From: Haberlea rhodopensis
Lineage: Eukaryota > Streptophyta > Magnoliopsida > Lamiales > Gesneriaceae
Assembly: GCA_907163345.1 (NCBI GenBank)
Contig: CAJQUN010001251.1
Coordinates: 1-64,000, forward strand
Length of the DNA: 64,000 bases
Reading direction: 5' to 3'
Position 1 is the stretch's first letter. The number at the start of each line of letters is the position of its first letter. Position numbers and translations under genes: made by a program. The notes beneath the pieces are model-generated. The model saw nothing but the letters and a program-made list of their open reading frames with translations, searched no databases and was not told the DNA's origin. This document shows positions 12,471-23,000 of this stretch, piece after piece.

Positions 12471-12911
12471 CTGTGAAATCTAGCTAAACCATAACCATCA
12501 CCAAAAATTCAAAAAATTTATATCAATAAATAGCACCCACCTCCGGGACTCCAAATATGTGATTTATTCGACAAAAGATTGATCAGGTCTGACGGAATTA
12601 ATTTCTGGAGCTTTTTCTTTTATTTCTTCTTTTCTCATTTCCCTTCTTCGTTTTTTTTTTTGGAGTTTATCTTCTTCTGATAAGAATGATTTTGTCTTCA
12701 ATATAAATTACAAACCTAATACCTAAGAAGACACGTGTGTGTGTCCCCATTTAACACCAATGTTTCCTTTATCAATTTTTTTATTATTTAATTTAATTTA
12801 ATTATTAAAGATACATTTAGCGCATATATTTTTACAATTGTCTTAATACAATTTAATTATTAATTACTTTTACTCTTTTCTTCATTACCTTCTATCTTTA
12901 CGGGTGTTACA
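12471..12911 (-). repeat. Truncated 5' LTR of element B
   Basis: These 441 bases match 8343-8782 closely and end at the same TGTAACACCC border. Homology stops abruptly at 12471, where gag zinc-knuckle sequence begins. The rest of the LTR and the PBS are deleted. Confidence 0.85.
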
Positions 12912-12916
12912 ATTAA

Positions 12917-13211
12917 AATATGGCTATGTGGCAACATATAATTAAGCTATGTTTATTTAAAATTTTGTGCTTTTTGATTTTCACAAAAAGGGGGAGAATT
13001 TTGTGATAAACTTGAAACTTAATACATGCATAGTTTAAGGGGGAGAGCTTTCGTATGCATGGTTTGAGGGGGAGAGTTATTTGCTTTATGATTTACTTGG
13101 TAATCTTGTATGTGCTATGCAATTGTTAATGGGGAGTCATGTTTACTCACATTTCATGCATATTACATATTCAAGTTTATCAAGTTTTGTGATCATCAAA
13201 AAGGGGGAGAT
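12917..13211 (+). other. Element A 3' internal end with four purine tracts
   Basis: This is the continuation of element A after element B. The motif GGGGGAGA occurs four times, at about 12988, 13038, 13068 and 13202. Only the last, AAAAAGGGGGAGAT (13198-13211), touches the 3' LTR and is the functional polypurine tract by position. Confidence 0.7.
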
Positions 13212-14385
13212 TGTTGAGCCTTAAACGCATGGTTGTGTTTAATGCTTTAATTTATCTTCGGATTATTTTTGAGTTTTGATGATCAACAAAACTTGTGTTT
13301 GTTATACTAATATGTCTACTTAGTGTGCAGATTTATTGGTTGGAAAGTGAATTGATTGAAGAAAATCAAGTGTGCAAATTCTGGTCTGGATCGCCCCAGG
13401 CGATGGTGACCATCGCCCCAGGCGATGGCAGCCAGGATTGAATCGCCACCCACATCGACAAAGGCGACGCCGAGGCTCGTGTGCAGGGGGAGTTCGCCCG
13501 AGGCGATGGGCTGATCGCCTGAGGCGATGCGTTGAACGCCTGAGGCGATGTGTGCATCGTTTGAGGCGATGAAGATTTTGGACCAGCTGAGGCTATGGCA
13601 TTTATTTTTAGTGGTGATCGCCTGAGGCGATGCGTGATTTATGCTGACCGTTGGGGCGCCAAGATGTCTGAGGCGATTGAGGAGTGATTCTAGCCTTGAG
13701 TGTAGCAACGGCTAGTAGGAGCCTTGGGGGCCTCTTCCTCTATAAATATTGATCTTTTGGAGCATTTTGAAGACAAGAAACAAGCCTACAAACTTCATCA
13801 AAGCTTTGCTAATTCAAATTTCATATAGCATTGCAATCTCCATACATTTGTGTTGTATTGGAGTTTGTAATTCTTTTCTTTTGATAGAGTCTTGTTTTCT
13901 TCGTGTTGGTACACCGTGAAGGTGTTTGTTAAGTTAATTGTAAGGTCCTCCAACACCGACGCAAGTTGAAAATTGTAAAGTCATCAACAAGTAAAGTTGG
14001 TGCATGTGTTGTGGCTATCCTTGGAGCCCTTAAGGCCAAGAAGACTCGTGAAGAGTGTTGTGCTCGTGAAGAGCTTTGTGTAATCGGGACGAGTTGTATT
14101 GCGGCTAACTTGGAGCCCTCAAGGCCAAGATCGAACCTCGGTTGGAGGTTATCTAACCGGGAAGAGGAGACGTAGGCGATTCATCGCCGAACTTCTATAA
14201 CAAATCCTTGTGTCATTTACCGCTTTATTACATTACGCATTTACTTCTTTATTTACTTCTTTATTTTATTTATTTATCGATTGACTTGAAGTCTTCCGCT
14301 TCGCAAACTCTTTTATTTTGCAAACTCATTTTAAAAAGCTAAAGTAGCCAAGAAACCTCATTCACCCCCTTCTTCGGTTCCAACA
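13212..14385 (+). repeat. 3' LTR of element A
   Basis: The LTR is 1,174 bp, from TGTTGAGCC to GGTTCCAACA. It carries a shorter version of the hairpin array (about 13388-13635) than the 5' LTR, so units have been lost or gained since insertion. TATTC follows directly. Confidence 0.88.
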
Positions 14386-14390
14386 TATTC

Positions 14391-15667
14391 ACTGATAGAC
14401 TCATGTCCTGTTTTTAACCAAAAACATAGTATATCGGTGCATGTAAATTACACGGACCTGCATTAAACTCGCCCCACTGGGGAGGATCTGGACCCGCTCT
14501 AACGGGTTTTGAAGCGGGGCGGGGGCGCCCCGTTTTATATATTAAATTGTATGTTTTTAAAAATTTAATATTGAATATACATTTCACTTCTTTGGCCGAA
14601 TCATAACGTGACATTATTTAATTTATATCAAAATTCATGTTTTCATATTAAAGAAGTTGGATGTTTTGAAGGGAATGATAGTAAATTAATAAATATCTGG
14701 TACCTTAAAAATATTTTACAAGGTTTATTATAAATCTTTACTAGAGAAAAACATCAATGATGAACTCAAAATTGTGCTTCAAAATTGATCGCTAGCTAAT
14801 AATTTTTTTTTTTAAAAAATAAACAAATCAAGAGGGGCAAGGTGTGGCTGGGAAAACCCTTTTTTGTAGCAGGCCGGCACTCGATTTTGGCCAAACCCGT
14901 CCCAGAACTGCCCCGTTACCATCCTAGCTATCGTAGTGTTTGGTTTGAGGATAAAGATAAGATAATTTTTGGTTTATTTTTATCACATGTTTATTTTTAT
15001 TTTTGAAAAAATTATTCCATCATATTTATCTTATTTTAATCTCACTTTGTAGCAAAATGACTAATATATCATTTCTCATCTTTTTTTCATTTTTCAAGAT
15101 TTGAAATTCGGACAAAAATTTAAACTTACTTCCTATAACTTAATTCAAAAAATTTAAAATTGTGAAATACATGCCAACATTTGAATTAAGATTTTGAGGG
15201 TATTTTAGTCATCATATCAAACAATAAAATTAATACATCGTTTTAAAATCATATCAAACACCATATAACGTATCACATTATATTATTTATAACTATATCA
15301 TAATTTTAATCATTTTTCACTTATACTATCAGTCACTCCAAACGATATGTATGCCATCAACATAAAAATTTGGGGTTAACACAGAATTTTCCAAAACCCT
15401 AGGGAACAAACAGCAATAAAATACACCATCATCCATTTCAAATTTGAATTTCAGGTGGTCTTTGCGAGCTCTGGCAATGGAGTTTCCGCGTGTCACAGTC
15501 TGCCCATTCCCCATAACCATAATTCCATTTTCAACTTTAGTACATTATTCGCAAGCAATATCATTATCCTCCACCACCCATAAGGTTTTCTAATAATCCC
15601 CAATTCCGAGAAATTTCCTTAAAATTGATGCTCCATTTGTCGATACTCACAAATCAAAGCTCCAGCC
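14391..15667. other. Intergenic DNA and presumed kinesin promoter region
   Basis: No coding sequence is convincing. A block of GC-rich runs (GCGGGGCGGGGGCGCCCCG near 14513) ends in GCCCCGTTACCATCCTA near 14910-14930. On the minus strand that reads TAGGATGGTAACGGGGC, a form common at ends of plant hAT MITEs; I could not find a matching left end. From about 15000 to 15667 the sequence is AT-rich and leads to the kinesin ATG. No clear TATA box could be chosen. Confidence 0.35.
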
Positions 15668-18600
15668 ATGTCCAACGACGGTTCTTCAACTCATTCGATT
15701 CAGATGAAGTCACCGGAATATCCAGCAATTGAAAACGAATTCGAAAGCCCATCGACTCTAATGCAACCGATTCCATCAAGAGCTCCTCTTAATTCAATCC
15801 CTGACCCATCTCAGTACCAATCAATAGGTCATAATCAACTATTTCAGCACCATTTTAAAGAAAAACAGAAGGCCTCTACGTCTACTGGCAGCAAACAATT
15901 TGATGCAATTGCAGAAACTGAGCTGATTTCTTCATTTCTGAAAACTCCCAGGGTTCACACTAGAGATAAATCTGCTCATTCTGAACCCAATTCAGCTCAA
16001 AGCACTCATCAAGTTAGAAGTGGGCCTAAGTTCTCCAACATCAGTTCTACTTCGAGTGGTGATACGCTCTCCAGGCTGTCGTCTCAATTACGTAGTGTAG
16101 GAGGAAGAGGAGGGGTTTGCCCTCGGGTTTCTAGGAGGATTTCAGTAGCAAATCCCGAACAGTTACCGTCTCAGGTTCCACATTTTGATCTTGATGAGGA
16201 TCCCGGGTTTTGGGAGAATCACAATGTGCAGGTCAGTTTTTAACATTCACGATTGATTTGGTGATATCTTCTTTGTTTTTTCAAAGAAAAAAGTGTCCAT
16301 TTGATGTTTATTTGTCCTACGTTGTTTTGTGCAGGTTTTGCTTCGGATTAGACCATTGAATAATAATGAAATTATTGCACAAGGGTATGGAAAATGCGTG
16401 AGGCAAGAGAGTCCACAGTCGGTAGTTTGGTTAGGTCACCCCGAAACCAGATTTACATTTGATCACATTGCTTGTGAAAGTACATCACAGGTGCCCATTT
16501 CTCATTTATTTTTTCATATGTTGCTAGATTTAATGCGAAACTTAGACATAAACGACAGCCTTTGGTGACTTAAATTGAAAACTTTCAAATTTTATGAGAG
16601 AAATTGCATGACCAAATTTGTGGAGTCAATGACACCTAATAAGCATGTTTGAATAAATAATTTTAGTATGCTGAGACAAGGTTTATTATATCTCTGGCTA
16701 TTACTCCTGTGGACTATGATTTGGCATGTGGATGCTTGAGTTTTGTTCAGGAAAAGCTATTCAGAGTTGCGGGATCCCCCATGGTGGACAATTGCATGTC
16801 TGGTTATAACAGCTGCATGTTTGCTTATGGAATGGTAGGCATAATTGAGACATTTTGTTGTTGGACAATAATAATAAGGAAGTCTTGGTTAATCATAAAA
16901 CCCATAAAAACTTATTGCAGACCGGTAGTGGAAAAACATATACTATGATGGGCGAAGCTGATAAGATGAATGAAAAGCTCAGTGCTAATCGTGGCATCAC
17001 TTCCCGTATTTTCGAGTACCTATTCACAAAGATTACAAAGGTCAGACAATGATGATATTTATTTTTTTGGCAATCTTATACTTTTGCCTGGCTGCTGAAT
17101 ACTCCTTGTGGACATCTTTAAGGAAGAAGAGGACAGGAAGAATGAGAGATTAACCTATAGCTGCAAATGTTCTTTTCTAGAGATATACAATGAGCAAATA
17201 ACGGACCTTCTTGAACCTTCATCAACTAATCTCCCGGTAATTTAAATTTATGCTGATGAATTCAGAACTTCATTGTTAAATTTTCCAGAAGTACCCAATA
17301 CTTTTCTACGGTCCTTTGATAAAATAGCTCAGAGAAGATTCAAAGAAAGGGGTATATGTTGAAAACCTTACTGAATACAGTGTTAGAACAGTGAATGAAG
17401 TGCTCAAACTTTTGCAACAGGTGATGCTCAAAATTGAATATTCTTATATGTTACTTTAATTATCCATTTTGTGAAATACAGTTGGCTATTCCTTTACCTT
17501 GCACAGGGTGCTGCAAATAGGAAAATAGCAGCAACTCATATGAACAGTGAGAGCAGCCGATCCCACAGTGTTTTCACTTGCATAATTGAGAGCCACTGGG
17601 AGAAAGATTCCATGGCCCACCTTAGGTTTGGAAGATTGAATCTGGTAGATCTTGCTGGTTCTGAGAGGTAACAGCAGGCCTCATGAACATTTATCTTGAT
17701 TTGGAGACAGTAAGCACATGTGAAATTTTAATTTTTGATAGGCAGAAAAGCTCTGGGGTAGAAGGAAGTCGTTTGAAAGAAGCTGCAAATATAAACAAGT
17801 CCCTTTCAACTCTTGGGTAGAAGTTTGTAAACTCATTCCAAGTTTAATTCTGCCATCAAATTCTCCTTTAGTTTTTTTCTGAGTGGAAATGGTGAAGTAT
17901 ACACTAAGACGATCTTCGTCTCGTATGCATCAATGTTCCACAACATTTTTTTGGGAACTATTGCATGTTATAGCCTTTTCGTTCCCCTCAGGTTGGTTTA
18001 CCTAGTCATTGCAGCTTCACAGAGGTCATTACTAGAAATGATAAGGTGCTACTTAAATATGCATTCAAATTTCAAATGTCTGTAGGATAAGCAGATATTG
18101 AAGTGTTCAATTATTAAAATACAAATAATCTTGAGGCTAATTACTAGTCAAGGAGATGAGGTGTCAATTGGGAAAGCTGATAATACAGAGCCTAAAGCCC
18201 AAAATGTCGAAAAAAGAGAAACAATATCTTTGCGTGATGTGGCTTTGGGAAACGAGGAGGCTTGTGTTTGGGAGGTTGTCAATTCGTCTAAGTTCCTTAA
18301 TTCTCTCTTTTATCCTGATTAGAGATTCATATTCAATCTGCTGCAAATGTTTTGGGACTTGAGTATAGGGACAACATTAGGGATGTGGTTGTAGATTTCA
18401 TCCCATCTTCGAACTTTTCCTACTTCTATCATCCCTAATTTAAAAAAAACCAATTCATTTACTAGTCTTTCCAATTTAATTTTCGAAAACAAGTTTTTAC
18501 TAAAAATTCCAAGACGGTAGCTTCAGGGGAGGTGCTTGACACGGGCATGTCGGACATCCCCGGGTATGACCATCACAGTACTCCCGTCACCGCTATTCTC

Positions 18601-20063
18601 GAAACTCCAAAACCGGGAAAAAATTCAAAATTGAATCCCTAGTTACAATCCCCTCTATCACTTCATCAAAATCTCAATCGAAAGCAATCATGATTTCTTA
18701 ATAACAAAAAAGCCGGTATTTTTAGAGGAGAGGCCAGTAACCCAAAAATCCCCTATCCCTCCCGTAAATCATAAATCGTGGGCTGAGTACGTCAAAGATG
18801 TTGACGACGACCTACCATTATTGGTTTGGTTGGATAGGGCATATTGAATTATGTCCCGAACGCTGAACTTCCATATGACTGCGAGATGATGGAACACCTC
18901 AATAAGAAATATATGAATTAACATTTTCATGAGTAAAGCGCATTGCTATTCAGAGGATGAGGTTGAGCTTTTGCAACAAAAACCTTCTGCATCAACCACA
19001 ACCAATAAGAAATATAACTTAAGGATGAAGGACAAAGCCGAAGAACAAATACTACTCTTAGTATTTGGATTTTTTGGTCTTCATTTTCTAATTGAATGCT
19101 CTGATCTGCTTTATCTTATAACGTAATGCATAGAGTATTTCTTAGGTTTTTAAGCATTTGGTAGATCTTGGCCTAGTCCCCATACCTTTTACTGTTTAAT
19201 TTTCTTTCAGTAATTAATAAAATTAGTGGCATGCCACCTATTAATTAAAAAAAAAAGTGTGGAGAACTGTGCCAAACTGCCAATATAGTAGAATGCGATA
19301 AGTTGCTTCGTTGTGGATATGTTTTGGTTCCATTGATGTTGCAGCAATAAACTATCTGAATCCGTTATTGCATCCTAATTTTCTCAGTTGAGTTTTATTG
19401 CTCATTTTCTTGTTTAGCTGAGCCATAGTGATGCTGTAAAGGACTTTGGCTACGATTCAACACAATATTCTAATATTTTCATTACCCTATTTTTAGAATG
19501 GTAATAATGTCTCTGGTGTATTTGGCACATGGGAAGCATCGACATGTACCCTACAGAGACTCTAGGCTAACGTTTCTTCTTCAGGTCAGAAAATTAAATA
19601 TCGGAGTGCTTGATGACTAGTTTTAGGAGGCATTCTTTTCCTGAGCTTTCAATTGATATGTATGTTTTGTTGTTATATACACCTCTATGGGTGCAGGACT
19701 CTCTGGGTGGAAATTCAAAAACAACAATAATTGCAAATATCAGCCCATCTTCTTGGTAAATTTAGTAATATCAGTTTTGAAATGATAAGTCAAGTGGGGT
19801 TTTTCAAAAAAACAGATGGCTTTACACAGTTTCCATTTTTACTTTATAGCTCTGCAAACGAGACTTTAAGCACTTTGAAGTTTGCACGACGGGCCAAGCT
19901 TATTCAGAATAATGTATAAGTTTCATTGAGCTTATTTTTCTGGGGAAAGCTGAAGCAATTTATGTAACTCTTCACCAATTCCTTTATTTCTTTCCAGGCT
20001 ATAATAAATGAAGATGCTTCAGGGAATGTCATTGCATTGCAGCGCCAAATCCAACAATTAAAG
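15668..20063 (+). CDS. KIN12: Kinesin-12 N-terminus and motor domain (exons 1-12)
   Basis: Exons by splice sites and phase: 15668-16231, 16335-16490, 16751-16834, 16921-17040, 17123-17236, 17328-17420, 17507-17667, 17742-17816, 19497-19584, 19697-19755, 19850-19913, 19998-20063. All junctions keep frame. Motor motifs in order: RIRPL, the P-loop split by an intron at 16834/16921 and reading GMTGSGKT, switch I as NSESSRSH in exon 7, switch II as DLAGSE at the end of exon 7, then VPYRDSRLTFLLQDSLGG and FARRAKLIQNN before the neck. The first 188 residues are serine-rich and basic, as in other kinesin-12 proteins. The P-loop Gln is Met here; the Lys and Thr that hold nucleotide are kept. Confidence 0.9.
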
Positions 20064-23000
20064 GTGGAGATTTGTCTCATGAGTATTCACAAAGTAATAT
20101 TTCGCTCTGTAAAGCTTGTAATGTGGCCATTTATTATATAACCAGGGTCAATTGTCATTCTTGATGAAGCATCAACATACTTCGTTGGAACCGCTAGATT
20201 TTGCTCCAGATTCTGAAAAACATAGCTTGGGTTACTATCCTGAAAGTTATGAGACAATTGATGAAATTGATGTCTATGGGCATGGGATTCCGAGGGGAGA
20301 AACTAGGAAGGTATTGCTCGTCTCCAAGATGAACTTTGTTCCTTCGCTGTTGAGAACCATATAGCTTAACCAAATAAGTTGTTTGTGGCAGATGAAGTAC
20401 TTGGAAGACACCTTGAATAATGCCCTGCATCGAGAGAAGTTAACCGAGATTGAAGTCAGAAGACTGAAAGCTGAAATTGAGCGGATGGATCTTTTGGTTT
20501 GTCAAATCCACATTCTATACTTTGTGTGCCTTCACTTTTGTTTTTTAGTAAATGACAGTTTAAAATCTGTTGAAGGTTCGTCAACAAGAAGAAGAAGTTC
20601 AGTGTACCAAAATGATGCTCAGACTCCGTGATGAAAAGATACAACACTTGGAATCACTGTTGGATGGACCAGTCTGCGCTGAGAGATTTTATCAGGAAGA
20701 AAACAAGGCTTCACAAGAAGAAACTAAGCAGCTTCAAGAAAACATTGATAGAAACCCAGCAGTGAATCAACTTGAACTGGAGAATTTCAGACTGCGAGAG
20801 CAAATTAGATTGTAAATGAACATATTTTTAATATTTTGGTGGGCTCGTTTGTACATTTTAGAGATCCCTCTTTTTTCATTATTACAGGTATCAAGATTTC
20901 TATGAACTAGGAGAGAGAGAAAGATTGCTTGATGAAACATCTGGATTACACAATCAGGTCTGATGAAATTAGTGCATAATATTAGTCCAAATGTTCACCC
21001 GAATCTACATTGATATTTTTCCTGCTTTGTCCTGATTATATGAAGTGTTTAGAATTACTTGAGGTCAACAAAAGTTGTGCACACCATCAGTTCAGTTCAA
21101 CTAAGATAAAATTGGTAAATCATGTTGCAACAACTCTTCAATTTGATACATGTTGGTAATTTTTTGTTGTAAAAATACAGGGACCCGAAGTTGAAAAAGA
21201 GTTGCAAAGGTGCAAGGAAATGAATACCAAATTAATTAGGTGAATCTGCCCGACTCAAGCTTAATTGCCTATAGTCGCTCTCTAAGATTGAATAACACTA
21301 CATTTAAACCATGGAAGTACGCCAGTCTTCCTCCTTTTCTTGTTGTCGAGTTCTGTTTATTTTTATTATGATTCCATCTATTTAATCATCATATATTTTT
21401 AGTGTTGTTAAGTCATTTAAAGAAGTTGATGATAGTTTCAGATAATAATTTACTTTACTTTTATTATTTTGAAACATTTTCTGTTTTCCTATTTGTTATG
21501 CACGGATTATTTTAGGTTGACCGACCTTCATCAGTGGACAAATATTTTGTTGTTCATGTTCACCTCTTGTTTTACCAACCTCTACTGTTTGACCGACCTT
21601 CATCAGTGGACAAATATTTTGCCAGTCCTAGTGTTCCTACTATGTTCAAATACTTATGTATTACTAATACTATATTTCGACGTGTCAGCCATTGTCATAC
21701 TCTCTATTTTACACTATCAAACAAGCACTGGCCTCATGTTCATTGAATTCTACCCTCTTGTTATGATACTGGTAGGATTATTATCATTGATACTGGTTTG
21801 TGGTGTTTATTTCCTCAAAATATTTAATTTTCTGTGAGATCATAATCAAATTTACTAGTAATAGATGGTCCTGTACATCTAATTTGTCATTATTCTTTCT
21901 GTGGATATTCTGCTTTTCAGGGAACTTGATGAATTACAACACCAACTTGGAAATAGCATGAACTGCAACCAAGATACTTTCAACTCAGTAAGGACAAGTT
22001 ATATGCATTTTCCCAAAGAGTGCTAATATGTGTTCATTGTTTGGGTTAAATGTATCAGTATTGTCAAATACAAAGGATTTTGACTGGATACCTCTCTATT
22101 GAGAGTCTCCTTCTATATATAATAGTTTTTTTTTTTTTTTTGATCGGAAAAAGCATAATATATAAAAGAGTACCAGAGGTACTACTAAAGTTTACAAAAA
22201 GGCGAGCAGGCTCGCACAGACCCAAAAAGAAGCCTAAAATAAAACAGATCAAGATGCTAATAAGCAAATCCTCGGCTCAGTAACCCAGTCCGACAGTACG
22301 TAGGTGAAATTAAGACCGCTACTATTTCTAATCCAAAACCAAGATCTAAAAAGAACTAGATTGAAAAGCTCTTCATCCGTCTCGGTGTTGCCCCTGAAGA
22401 TTACATTATTTCTGGCCAACCATATTGTCCATATAACCGCCAACCAAATAGTCAACCAACCCATTCTCCCTCTTCTTCGCTCCCAAAGCCCTTTGTGCTG
22501 TAGCAAGTGAGAAGCTGGATTGTCCGGAAGAACAAGATTAACTCCCAACCACCTGTAACATTTCATCCACAACGCGTAGGAATCCGAGCACCTGAACAAA
22601 AGATGATCTGTAGTCTCCTCCAGTTGATGACAAAGAACGCACATATCCGGTACCGGGCCTTGGATAACATTACGTTTTCGTAAGTTTACCTTGGTCGGAA
22701 TTCTGTCTTTAAATACCCGCCAAGCAAACGCTCCAACTTTTTTCGGAGCCAAAGTCTTCCAGATATCCTCATATATCAAAACAGATTCATCATCAAGAAC
22801 TTGTTCCTCTGCAAAAATGCCATAACCCGATCGGACAGAGTAGCAATTGTTATCTTCAAGGCGCCACTCCCATGTGTCTTCCCTGTCTTGGTCCAAATTT
22901 GACCTGTCAATAAAATTGATTAACAAAGCAAAGACATCTAACTCCCAGTCGAAAAGTTCCCGTCTCCAATCCCAGCGCCAAATCCAAGTACCTTCCACCC

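Larger units (their letters stand above)
6447..12911 (-). mobile_element. Element B: defective gypsy (Tekay/Del-like) retrotransposon inside element A
   Basis: Element B reads on the minus strand: 5' LTR remnant (12911 to 12471), zinc-knuckle end of gag, protease, RT, RNase H, integrase with a chromodomain-like C-terminus, polypurine tract, and complete 3' LTR (8782 to 6447). The flanks are GTTAA (6442-6446) and ATTAA (12912-12916), a 5-bp duplication with one mismatch. One deletion has removed about 1.9 kb of the 5' LTR, the PBS and most of gag. At least three frameshifts break pol. The pol order RT-RNase H-IN places it in Ty3/gypsy. Confidence 0.87.
3092..14385 (+). mobile_element. Element A: gag-only copia-like LTR retrotransposon, split by element B
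   Basis: Two similar LTRs (3092-4296 and 13212-14385), both TG...CA, are flanked by perfect TATTC duplications at 3087-3091 and 14386-14390. A methionine-tRNA-type primer binding site follows the 5' LTR and a polypurine tract abuts the 3' LTR. Between them is a broken gag of the SIRE-like copia type. No protease, integrase or reverse transcriptase of the same orientation is visible; about 450 bases of non-coding sequence follow gag. The 6.5 kb in the middle is gypsy element B, inserted antisense. A is therefore either a terminal-repeat-plus-gag element or an autonomous element that lost pol. Transposition would need enzymes supplied in trans. Confidence 0.88.

Noticed and set aside
18371..18441. 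Tiny MITE between TTAGGGATG and CATCCCTAA
   Set aside because: Only about 70 bases with 9-base ends and no target duplication; chance is as likely.
18098..19126. Small open frames in the long kinesin intron (after exon 8)
   Set aside because: No domain, not needed to complete the kinesin, and exon 8 joins in phase to the exon at 19497.
22062..22125. 64-base direct repeat taken as a LINE target duplication
   Set aside because: The other copy (28757-28818) continues into a full LTR and is next to a tRNA primer binding site, with AGTAT outside both ends. It is LTR sequence.
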